Below, piece after piece: positions 1-5,833 of a stretch of DNA of 6,137 nucleotides. A program made the position numbers and the translations under genes. The notes beneath the pieces were generated by a model. That model made no database searches. It saw nothing but the letters and a program-made list of their open reading frames with translations, and was not told the DNA's origin. Source of the DNA: JBLNDG01 sp050261415 (GTDB lineage: Bacteria; Bacillota; Clostridia; Lutisporales; Lutisporaceae); the NCBI GenBank assembly GCA_050261415.1, contig JBLNDG010000164.1, positions 1-6,137 on the forward strand, written 5' to 3'. Numbering within the stretch: position 1 is the first letter of the stretch; each line of letters opens with the position of its first letter.

Positions 1-8
1 CAAACAAA

Positions 9-52
9 AATCATGGCCCGAAGGAGTCTTTTCTTTCCCTCTGACCATGATT
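9..52 (-). terminator. Intrinsic terminator after recR
   Basis: On the minus strand an 8-bp perfect stem, AATCATGG (52-45) with CCATGATT (16-9), is followed by a T-rich tail (TTTTTGTTTG, with the first T's shared with the stem). The 28-nt loop is long and purine-rich. The hairpin lies about 87 bases past the recR stop codon and is the natural end of the dnaX-ybaB-recR transcript. The long loop makes the fold less certain than a compact terminator. Confidence 0.6.
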
Positions 53-112
53 CTATGATACGACTTTATTTTTTGTGACACAACTTTTTTAATTGTGACA
101 CGGGTTTATTTG
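53..112. repeat. Three imperfect 20-bp tandem repeats
   Basis: Three consecutive 20-base units lie at 53-72, 73-92 and 93-112. Units 2 and 3 both begin with TTGTGACAC (73-81 and 93-101) and then run into a T-rich half. Unit 1 is more diverged (CTATGATAC) but keeps the same register. The array is between the recR stop and the terminator hairpin. The 20-bp period is close to two helical turns, so sites would face the same side of the DNA. No function can be assigned. Confidence 0.5.
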
Positions 113-138
113 GGTAGTACAACAACATTTATTCTTTC

Positions 139-738
139 TTATATTTCTCTTCTGCCCTCCAAGGCTTTCATCAGGGTAACCTCATCAGCATATTCAAGGT
201 CACCGCCTACGGGTACCCCGTGAGCTATTCTGGTTACCTTTATCCCGATCGGTTTTAAAAGCCTTGAGATATACATAGCTGTAGCTTCTCCTTCAATATT
301 AGGATTGGTAGCCAATATTACTTCCTTGATATCATTTTCTCCAACTCTTTTTAGAAGCTCCTTTATTCTTATTTCCTCCGGACCTATTCCTTCCATAGGT
401 GAGATGGCGCCATTCAACACGTGGTATAAACCTTTATACTCCCTCATCTTTTCCATAGCGACGACATCCTTTGGGTCCTCAACCACGCAAATCAGGCTGC
501 TGTCCCTTTTGGTGTTGGAGCATATTCCGCATACGTCGGAATCGGTTATATTACAGCAAATCCGGCAATACCTGATGTTTCTTTTTGCATTGGTTATAGC
601 ATTGGAAAGCTCAAGAACCTCACCCTCGGGCATATTCAATATATAGAAAGCCAACCTCTGTGCTGTCTTACTACCTACACCCGGCAGCTTTGAAAGCTCG
701 TCAATAAGCTTTGCTATTGGAGCTGCATAGAAACTCAT
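139..738 (-). CDS. recR: Recombination mediator protein RecR
   Basis: RecR acts with RecO and RecF to load RecA on single-stranded gaps in the cytoplasm. At 199 aa it has normal family length. An N-terminal helix-hairpin-helix DNA-binding motif is seen at residues 18-28 (LPGVGSKTAQR). A four-cysteine zinc module follows at C58, C61, C70 and C73. The Toprim domain begins near residue 80 with its acidic residues in VVEDPKD (E87, D88), and the protein ends in the typical HGVPVGGDLEYADEVTL C-terminal segment. The ATG (738-736) overlaps the TAA of ybaB by one base (TAATG), and a GGAGGG Shine-Dalgarno sequence at 752-747 lies inside the last ybaB codons, which suggests translational coupling. It is the last gene of the dnaX-ybaB-recR unit. 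Identification is firm. Confidence 0.97.
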   Translation of the reverse strand: MSFYAAPIAKLIDELSKLPGVGSKTAQRLAFYILNMPEGEVLELSNAITNAKRNIRYCRICCNITDSDVCGICSNTKRDSSLICVVEDPKDVVAMEKMREYKGLYHVLNGAISPMEGIGPEEIRIKELLKRVGENDIKEVILATNPNIEGEATAMYISRLLKPIGIKVTRIAHGVPVGGDLEYADEVTLMKALEGRREI

Positions 739-1079
739 TAGAACAGCCCTCCGGGCAGGTTCATACCGCCGGTTATTTTGCCCATTTCACTGCTTATCAT
801 TTCATCTGCCTTCCTCAAGGCCTCATTTATTGCAGCGGCAATCAAGTCCTGAAGCATTTCTATATCATCGGGATCCACAACCTCTGGTTTTATTGCAATT
901 GATACTATCTCCTTTTTGCCTGTTACTACTACTGTAACAGCACCCCCGCCAGCACTTGCTTCAACGGTTCTCTGCTCTATCTCCTCCTGAAGCTTAGCCA
1001 TTTCCCTCTGCATCTTCTGTACCTGTTTCATCATGTTATTCATATTTCCCATTCCACCTGGGAATCCGCCTTTAGCCAT
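738..1079 (-). CDS. YbaB/EbfC family nucleoid-associated protein
   Basis: This 113-aa protein belongs to the YbaB/EbfC family of small dimeric DNA-binding proteins, which is nearly always encoded between dnaX and recR, as here. Visible family features are a Met/Gly-rich N-terminus (residues 1-17), a charged amphipathic helix (KQVQKMQREMAKLQEEIEQ), the central GGGAVTVVVTGKKEI strand region, and the C-terminal helix DLIAAAINEALRKADE followed by a Gly-rich tail. Members bind DNA as tweezers-like dimers; their exact cellular role is still poorly defined, and the link to recombination and replication rests mainly on gene context. The ATG at 1079-1077 has a GGGAGG ribosome binding site at 1093-1088, eight bases upstream. 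The reading frame ends in TAA overlapping the recR start. The 131-bp spacer to dnaX is unusually long for this operon and contains heptamer repeats. Confidence 0.95.
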   Translation of the reverse strand: MAKGGFPGGMGNMNNMMKQVQKMQREMAKLQEEIEQRTVEASAGGGAVTVVVTGKKEIVSIAIKPEVVDPDDIEMLQDLIAAAINEALRKADEMISSEMGKITGGMNLPGGLF

Positions 1080-1106
1080 TCATTATTCCTCCCTCAAAAT
1101 ATCTCA

Positions 1107-1134
1107 GGCCATAGGCAATGGGCTATGGGCAATG
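1107..1134 (+). repeat. Heptanucleotide repeat array, plus orientation
   Basis: Four contiguous 7-base units start with GG: GGCCATA (1107), GGCAATG (1114), GGCTATG (1121) and GGCAATG (1128), with a decayed fifth (GGTTCTT, 1135). The array lies in the dnaX-ybaB spacer and faces a second heptamer array on the other strand at 1162-1196. No coding frame in this spacer resembles a known protein. Confidence 0.7.
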
Positions 1135-1161
1135 GGTTCTTACATCTCTCCAAAGTTCCGC

Positions 1162-1196
1162 TTAAACCTATCGCCTAGTGCCTCGCGCCTCGCACC
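1162..1196 (-). repeat. Heptanucleotide repeat array, minus orientation
   Basis: Read on the minus strand, five contiguous 7-base units start with GG: GGTGCGA (1196-1190), GGCGCGA (1189-1183), GGCACTA (1182-1176), GGCGATA (1175-1169) and the weaker GGTTTAA (1168-1162). Together with the plus-orientation array at 1107-1134 it forms an imperfect inverted repeat: 1107-1122 and 1167-1182 can pair at 13 of 16 positions, including one G-U wobble. The sequence is GC-rich compared with its surroundings. It sits 15 bases past the dnaX stop codon. Confidence 0.7.
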
Positions 1197-1210
1197 TGGA
1201 TTTTATTATA

Positions 1211-2830
1211 CTATTCTTCTTCCACCACTTCAACTTTGTCCTGACCAACGAGTTCTATGGCTGCCTTTACTATATCCTCCTGCTCCTCAAAAGCATCAGC
1301 TTCACCACTCAATACACATCTTATCTTTAATTGGCTGCCAAAGTATTCAGAAGCAGCTGCTTCTACATCATTCCTATTTGCAGGAGCTTCAAGGGCTTCC
1401 TTCGAGAACATATCTTCCTTCTCATAGGACAGCACAATTGTACCGCCGTCTATTTTCAAAGGTTTTGCCGTAGCAAGATAGGTTCTTAATTTGATCTTCC
1501 CACGGTTTTTCAGTTCCTGTATGAAGCCTTGCCATTTCTGCAATATTTCCGCATTGTTCTGTCCTGTGCCCATATCCGGTTTATTTTTTACTGCAGCCGG
1601 TTTATCTTTCTTCTCAACACCGGATGCACCCTGAGTAGTTGGAGCCGCCTCAGCAGCAGCGGACACAGCAGGAGTGAACTTTCCCTTTGCCAGCATTTCC
1701 TCAAGTTTTGAAATTCTCGAAAGCATTCCTTCAAGGCTGTTATCACCGCTTGCCTTGCACATCCTGATTACAGCTACTTCAAGGAGCACTCTTGAATTTC
1801 CAGACCACTTTGCTTCATTCTCAAGCTCGGACAATATATTAATACACCGGATTATATTATTTTTGTCGTATTCTTCAGAAATCCTTCTCAGATGTTCTAT
1901 CCCCTCCCGGGACATGTCTATGACATCCTCACAGTTGGAAACTACTTTCGTCATAAGGAGATTCCTGTAGTGCACAATCAGGTCCCTTATAAACTGGTTT
2001 ATATCCTTACCTCCGGCAGCTATTTCATCTATAAGCATTACCGCTCCGCTTGCATCTTCTTTAAGTACTGCCTCTGCAAGCCTAAACAGGTATTCATTGT
2101 TTACAATGCCCATAACCTTAAGCACACCATCATGAGTAATAATCTTATCTCCATATACCGAGCACTGGTCTAATATGCTCAAAGCATCCCTCATCGCCCC
2201 GTCACAGTTCCTGGCTATCAGCTTCAAAGCGTCCTCTTCCGCTTTCAGGCCTTCTTCCTCACATACAAGGCTGAGTCTTGCCACAATGTTTTCTGCACTA
2301 ATCCTTTTGAAGTCAAACCTCTGGCAGCGGGAAAGAATTGTTGCCGGAAGCTTGTGAGGCTCTGTGGTTGCCAAAATGAACAGCACATATTCCGGCGGCT
2401 CCTCCAAGGTTTTCAGCAGTGCATTAAAGGCTTCATTGGTTAGCATATGGACTTCATCTATTATATATACTTTATATTTCCCCAAAGTTGGAGTAAACTT
2501 GATTGCCTCCCTCAAATTTCTTATATCGTCAATACCTCTGTTTGAAGCTGCATCGATTTCGTACACATCTATTGAGTTTCCTTCATTGATGCTTCTGCAG
2601 CTTTCGCACTCGTTGCACGGGTTATAGTTCTGGAGGGATTTGCAATTCACGGCCTTTGCCAGAAGCTTTGCAGTGCTTGTCTTGCCCGTACCCCGGGTTC
2701 CGCATAAAAGATATGCGTGGGATATTTTGTTGTTTTTCAATTCATTTTTCAATGTAACAGTTATCTGTTCCTGTCCACAAACGTCCTCGAACTTTTGTGG
2801 TCTCCATTTCCTATATAAAGCCGTATACAT
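1211..2830 (-). CDS. dnaX: DNA polymerase III subunit gamma/tau
   Basis: DnaX is the AAA+ motor subunit of the clamp loader, which opens and loads the beta sliding clamp and ties polymerase to helicase. The 539-aa product starts with the canonical MYTALYRKWRP. It shows Walker A GTRGTGKT (44-51), a zinc module (C63, C72, C75, C78), Walker B DEVH (125-128), sensor 1 LATTEPHKLP (153-162), the SRC arginine finger (167-169) and the sensor 2 arginine in GAMRDA (R214). The collar domain runs to about 365. A low-complexity Ala/Pro/Lys linker (about 385-425) leads to a tau-like C-terminal domain. Length is typical for Firmicutes. The ATG has an AGGAGGT ribosome binding site and a good promoter upstream, so it heads the dnaX-ybaB-recR operon. 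A possible slippery site lies at codons 415-416 in the linker. Identification is firm. Confidence 0.97.
   Translation of the reverse strand: MYTALYRKWRPQKFEDVCGQEQITVTLKNELKNNKISHAYLLCGTRGTGKTSTAKLLAKAVNCKSLQNYNPCNECESCRSINEGNSIDVYEIDAASNRGIDDIRNLREAIKFTPTLGKYKVYIIDEVHMLTNEAFNALLKTLEEPPEYVLFILATTEPHKLPATILSRCQRFDFKRISAENIVARLSLVCEEEGLKAEEDALKLIARNCDGAMRDALSILDQCSVYGDKIITHDGVLKVMGIVNNEYLFRLAEAVLKEDASGAVMLIDEIAAGGKDINQFIRDLIVHYRNLLMTKVVSNCEDVIDMSREGIEHLRRISEEYDKNNIIRCINILSELENEAKWSGNSRVLLEVAVIRMCKASGDNSLEGMLSRISKLEEMLAKGKFTPAVSAAAEAAPTTQGASGVEKKDKPAAVKNKPDMGTGQNNAEILQKWQGFIQELKNRGKIKLRTYLATAKPLKIDGGTIVLSYEKEDMFSKEALEAPANRNDVEAAASEYFGSQLKIRCVLSGEADAFEEQEDIVKAAIELVGQDKVEVVEEE
1581..1589 (-). other. 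Candidate -1 frameshift site in dnaX
   Basis: In the linker-coding part of dnaX the bases A AAA AAT (1589-1583) are in the register of a slippery heptamer, with zero-frame codons AAA (K415) and AAT (N416). After a -1 shift the next codon is TAA (1583-1581), so translation would stop at once and give a product of about 416 aa carrying the ATPase and collar domains only. Addition of one A to the six-A run by transcriptional slippage would reach the same stop. I see no clear upstream Shine-Dalgarno-like stimulator and no strong stem-loop directly downstream, so activity is uncertain. Confidence 0.3.
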
Positions 2831-2834
2831 GACT

Positions 2835-2841
2835 ACCTCCT
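2835..2841 (-). promoter_or_regulatory. dnaX ribosome binding site
   Basis: AGGAGGT on the minus strand is a near-complete match to the 16S rRNA 3' end. AGGAGG ends five bases before the ATG at 2830-2828, which fixes the dnaX start. Confidence 0.85.
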
Positions 2842-2864
2842 GATATCACCAATATCTAATTAAA

Positions 2865-2893
2865 ATATTAGCATAATGAGTGCCTTTAGTAAA
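2865..2893 (-). promoter_or_regulatory. Predicted sigma-A promoter of dnaX
   Basis: On the minus strand, TTTACT (2893-2888) and TAATAT (2870-2865) are separated by exactly 17 bases, and the -10 box is preceded by TGC, an extended -10 element. Each hexamer matches four of six consensus bases. Transcription would start near 2858, giving a leader of about 28 nt before the dnaX ATG. It lies just beyond the terminator of the upstream HD-GYP gene, which fits an independent dnaX transcription unit. Confidence 0.55.
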
Positions 2894-2903
2894 AGACCAT
2901 TAA

Positions 2904-2969
2904 GAAAAAAAGCCCTATACAAAAGCCATGAACTTCAATATGCCATTATTCACTGAAGTCCATGGCTTT
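2904..2969 (-). terminator. Terminator after the HD-GYP gene
   Basis: A 16-bp stem pairs 2954-2969 with 2922-2937 around a 16-nt loop. On the minus strand the arms are AAAGCCATGGACTTCA and TGAAGTTCATGGCTTT, where the only non-Watson-Crick position is a G-U wobble; on the plus strand the same position is an A-C mismatch. The stem ends in GGCTTTTG and a second seven-T run follows at 2910-2904. It starts five bases after the HD-GYP stop codon. The strand asymmetry supports use on the minus-strand transcript. Confidence 0.75.
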
Positions 2970-2973
2970 AAAA

Positions 2974-5637
2974 TCAAAAGAATTTTATATCTTCACCATT
3001 AAATATTCTTTCCATAACTTTGGGTTTTATTAGAAATACTTTTTCCAAGGTGTCCGCAACCCTTGGATTAAATTGTGTTCCTTTATTAACTATTATTTCT
3101 TTTATACCATCTTTGAGGTTCCTGGACTCCCTGTAAGGACGGTTGGAGGTTATAGCATCAAATGCATCTGAAACACTTATTATCGCCGCCATGATCGATA
3201 CGTCTTCCCCATTGATCCTGTCAGGGTAGCCCCGGCCGTCATACCTTTCGTGGTGGTGTCTGATTGCCTTTAATATATCATTGCTGAGTCCGATTTTTGA
3301 TACTATTTTATATGCAATCTCCGGATGCTGCTTTATTATCTCATACTCCTCATCGGTGAGCCTGCCTTTTTTATTCAGTATCGAATCGCTGATTCCTATT
3401 TTCCCTATATCATGAAGTACCCCGGCAACCCAGATATCTTCTATGAAAGACTTCGGATATCCCATCTCTGAGGCAATAAAGGAAGCATATTTTGCAACTC
3501 TTATGGAATGGCTTTCGGTGTATTCATCTTTGGCTTCAACCACAGATACCAGACTCTGTACGGTTTGCAGATATGACCGTTTAAGAGTATCATATGCCCT
3601 TGCATTATCAATAACCATCGCAAGGTTATTTGCCAGAGAGTTCAGAAGCTCTATTTTCTCTTCATTGGGCTTTTCCTTGGAAACAGTTGTCATAACACCG
3701 ATTAGCGATGATTTTACGGTTAACGGGGAAAATGCCACATATCTTGCTTGCTCTTCCCTGTACAGCGTTCTATAGTATCCGCTCGGTGCATTGTCTTCAG
3801 TCAATTCATTAACTACAGTTATCTTACTTTTGACGGCTGCCCCTATCATGTCCTCACTTATATTGATATCTCTCCTGTCATACTTTTCTGCGTTTATACC
3901 CCTGATAGCCTTTAAAACCAGTATATTCGGGTCCTTATCCTCAAAGAGCCTGATGGAGCAAACCAAAGCATCCGATACATTCATGACCTGGTTTATAACA
4001 GTAACCAATATGCTTTGCAAATCCATTGAGGAGGTAATTGTCAGGCTTATTTTGTTCAAAGTCTGAAGTTCATTATATTTCTTCCTGAGCTGTTTTTCCA
4101 TCTCGATTTTTTGAGTTACATCCCTGGCAATGGATTGTATCCCGACTGTTCTGTCTTCTTCTATAACTCTTTTTGTGCTGCCTTCGGCAATTATGATGCT
4201 TCCGTCCTTTTTCACAAATTCCCTTTGGAACTCCCAGTAGTGCTCATCTGAATCCAGGTGCCTGAATGCAGCTTCGGAATTTTTTACAATGATGGAAACA
4301 GGTTTTCCTATAAGTTCGGACTCACTGTAGCCCAGTATGTTTTCTATACTGTTGTTTACATACACAATTTTCTCATCGAGGTTTACGGCAATAACCATAT
4401 CTGAAATATTGTCCATAAGAGACCTGTATTTTTCCTCCGATACATTAAGCTGCCCCATTGTAGCTTCCAATTGCTCATATGAAGCTTCGAGCTCGGCATT
4501 TGCTTCCTGCAGTTCTTCATTATTCTTATACAGTTCATCTGTCCTCTCGAGGAGATCTGAATAAGTCTCCTTTAGGTTTTCTGCCATCTCGTTGAAAGCA
4601 TCGGCAACCTCCTGTATCTCATCATGACTTCTTATATCTATCCTTTTGTCTAGCTTTCCTCTGGAAAATTCTTTTGCACCGTCCCTCAATACTGTAAGCG
4701 GCTTTGTAATGGATCCGGACAAAAAAATCGACGCCAGCAAGGCTACGAATATGCACAGAACTGCAAGCACTACCGTCAATACATTGGTATCCTGGTTCAC
4801 AATGCTGAACTTGCTCAAAAACTTATCGGTATCTACAAGAGATACTATTTTCCAGCCGTTTGAATTTATTACAGAAAAACTGCTTATCCAGTTCTTTCCC
4901 ATGCTGCTGAATTCCCTGTAGCCCTCGTTCAAGCTGAATATACTATCAGCTATAGGTGAAAGTACGAAGTTGGAATCTTTTATATTGACAATCTCGCTAT
5001 ATTTGTTTTCACTGTGAAATTTAACATAACCGGAAGAATTGACAAAGAAAAGCTCTACATCAGACATGTATTTAGCACTGCTTATCATCGCATCAAATTT
5101 CTTTAAGGATATGTTTCCGACCAGGACTCCCAATTCCCCGCCATTCCTGTCGTACAGGGGAATGGACATCCCTATGCATTTCTCCCCGCTTATAACATCG
5201 GTATAAGGTTCAAGCCATACCAAGTGCTGGGCTTTCCGTGCATCTGTATAACTGTGGAGCAATGTATAATTCATACTATTTTGCGGTTTTTCCGAGTCCT
5301 TAAGATATATTTTGCCATTAGGAGTTATTATGTACAGGTTCAAAAAATTATTATTTATTTTGCTTTGATCTGCCAAAAAGGATTTGATTTCGGATTCGTT
5401 CTTATCTATATACGAATATGCCTGTGCTATCGACTTTATAATATTCTCCTGCTCATCAAACACAAGTCCTATCTTGCTTATTTGATTCTGAACATACATA
5501 TAGTTGAAATTTTTAAAATCCTGCTGCGCCTTCCTATCATAAGTAGAATATGTAAACACCCACGATACAGCAAATGGGATAATGGCAACAACAAAAAAGT
5601 ACAATAATATTTTTAATTTAAAATTATGCTTGTGCAT
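2974..5637 (-). CDS. Membrane sensor HD-GYP phosphodiesterase (Cache-HAMP-PAS-GAF)
   Basis: This predicted 887-aa signalling protein likely hydrolyses cyclic di-GMP in response to external and internal cues. It has an N-terminal membrane anchor (about 8-30), an extracytoplasmic Cache-like region (about 35-280), a second membrane segment (about 282-303), HAMP (about 303-355), a Glu/Leu-rich coiled coil (about 357-400), PAS with PAC (about 400-510), GAF (about 530-680) and a C-terminal HD-GYP domain (about 690-875). The catalytic signatures are intact: HDIGK (H742, D743), HHHERYDGRGYP (794-805, with G803-Y804-P805) and SDAFDAITSNRPYR. I chose the ATG at 5637 because AGGGGG (5650-5645) lies seven bases upstream. 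An in-frame GTG at 5676 lacks a ribosome binding site and would fall at the predicted transcript 5' end. The gene has its own promoter and terminator. The sensed ligand cannot be read from sequence. Phosphodiesterase activity is inferred from the family. Confidence 0.9.
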   Translation of the reverse strand: MHKHNFKLKILLYFFVVAIIPFAVSWVFTYSTYDRKAQQDFKNFNYMYVQNQISKIGLVFDEQENIIKSIAQAYSYIDKNESEIKSFLADQSKINNNFLNLYIITPNGKIYLKDSEKPQNSMNYTLLHSYTDARKAQHLVWLEPYTDVISGEKCIGMSIPLYDRNGGELGVLVGNISLKKFDAMISSAKYMSDVELFFVNSSGYVKFHSENKYSEIVNIKDSNFVLSPIADSIFSLNEGYREFSSMGKNWISSFSVINSNGWKIVSLVDTDKFLSKFSIVNQDTNVLTVVLAVLCIFVALLASIFLSGSITKPLTVLRDGAKEFSRGKLDKRIDIRSHDEIQEVADAFNEMAENLKETYSDLLERTDELYKNNEELQEANAELEASYEQLEATMGQLNVSEEKYRSLMDNISDMVIAVNLDEKIVYVNNSIENILGYSESELIGKPVSIIVKNSEAAFRHLDSDEHYWEFQREFVKKDGSIIIAEGSTKRVIEEDRTVGIQSIARDVTQKIEMEKQLRKKYNELQTLNKISLTITSSMDLQSILVTVINQVMNVSDALVCSIRLFEDKDPNILVLKAIRGINAEKYDRRDINISEDMIGAAVKSKITVVNELTEDNAPSGYYRTLYREEQARYVAFSPLTVKSSLIGVMTTVSKEKPNEEKIELLNSLANNLAMVIDNARAYDTLKRSYLQTVQSLVSVVEAKDEYTESHSIRVAKYASFIASEMGYPKSFIEDIWVAGVLHDIGKIGISDSILNKKGRLTDEEYEIIKQHPEIAYKIVSKIGLSNDILKAIRHHHERYDGRGYPDRINGEDVSIMAAIISVSDAFDAITSNRPYRESRNLKDGIKEIIVNKGTQFNPRVADTLEKVFLIKPKVMERIFNGEDIKFF

Positions 5638-5644
5638 GCTGTAT

Positions 5645-5650
5645 CCCCCT
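5645..5650 (-). promoter_or_regulatory. Ribosome binding site of the HD-GYP gene
   Basis: AGGGGG on the minus strand ends seven bases before ATG 5637-5635. It decides the start in favour of this ATG over the upstream in-frame GTG at 5676, which has no comparable site. Confidence 0.75.
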
Positions 5651-5684
5651 ACATTCGACAAAAAAAATACAAACACTTATAGTT

Positions 5685-5713
5685 ATTATATCAATTAAGC
5701 TTGGGTTTGGTAA
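5685..5713 (-). promoter_or_regulatory. Predicted sigma-A promoter of the HD-GYP gene
   Basis: A perfect TATAAT -10 box (5690-5685 on the minus strand) lies 17 bases from TTACCA (5713-5708), which matches four of six -35 positions. Transcription would begin near 5678, about 40 nt before the ATG at 5637. The promoter follows directly after the SRP RNA terminator. Confidence 0.6.
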
Positions 5714-5723
5714 AGAAATGTTT

Positions 5724-5760
5724 TCAAAAAAATAAAAAACTTGTTATACACAAGTTTTCC
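5724..5760 (-). terminator. Intrinsic terminator of the SRP RNA transcript
   Basis: On the minus strand AAAACTTG (5758-5751) pairs with CAAGTTTT (5743-5736) around a 7-nt loop, extendable by two G-U pairs, and is followed by TTATTTTTTTG. The stem is AU-rich but the U-tract is strong. It ends the SRP RNA precursor just upstream of the HD-GYP promoter. Confidence 0.7.
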
Positions 5761-5763
5761 AAT

Positions 5764-5796
5764 AAAAGCTCGTAGGTATCGAACCTACTCGCTTTT
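5764..5796 (-). other. Hairpin with tRNA T-arm-like loop
   Basis: On the minus strand AAAAGC-GA-GTAGG closes a 7-nt loop TTCGATA and is matched by CCTAC-GA-GCTTTT. That gives 6 bp, a tandem GA/GA internal loop able to form sheared G-A pairs, 5 bp, and a loop with the T-loop consensus of tRNAs (UUCRANN). No D arm, anticodon arm or matching 5' acceptor strand is present, so it is not a whole tRNA. It lies in the 3' trailer of the SRP RNA. It may be a processing or stability element, an accessory terminator or a tRNA remnant. Confidence 0.5.
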
Positions 5797-5801
5797 GACT
5801 G

Positions 5802-5819
5802 ATTCTACCTTGGTAGAAT
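5802..5819 (-). repeat. Perfect 8-bp palindrome after SRP RNA
   Basis: ATTCTACC and GGTAGAAT flank a 2-base centre. In RNA this folds to a hairpin of about 7 bp with a 4-nt loop, 14 bases past the predicted mature SRP RNA end. A role in 3' processing of the precursor is possible but unproven; as DNA it could equally be a protein site. Confidence 0.45.
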
Positions 5820-5833
5820 GTCTATAAATAAAT

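Noticed and set aside
1107..1182. Intrinsic terminator between dnaX and ybaB
   Set aside because: The facing arrays can form an imperfect hairpin, but no U-tract follows on the minus strand, and ybaB and recR have no obvious separate promoter.
1107..1196. CRISPR array
   Set aside because: The repeats are contiguous 7-base units without spacers, and no cas genes are present.
1033..1473. 146-aa open reading frame on the plus strand across ybaB, the spacer and the dnaX end
   Set aside because: It is antisense to two firmly identified genes, low in recognisable features, and crosses the heptamer repeats. No similarity to a known protein family is apparent.
5638..5676. Longer start (GTG at 5676) for the HD-GYP protein
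   Set aside because: It lacks a ribosome binding site and coincides with the predicted transcript start, while the ATG at 5637 has AGGGGG at good spacing and begins a normal positively charged membrane-anchor N-terminus.
5764..5833. A complete tRNA gene next to the SRP RNA
   Set aside because: Only a T-arm-like hairpin is present. There is no 5' acceptor strand pairing with GAGCTTT, no D or anticodon arm at proper spacing, and no CCA end.
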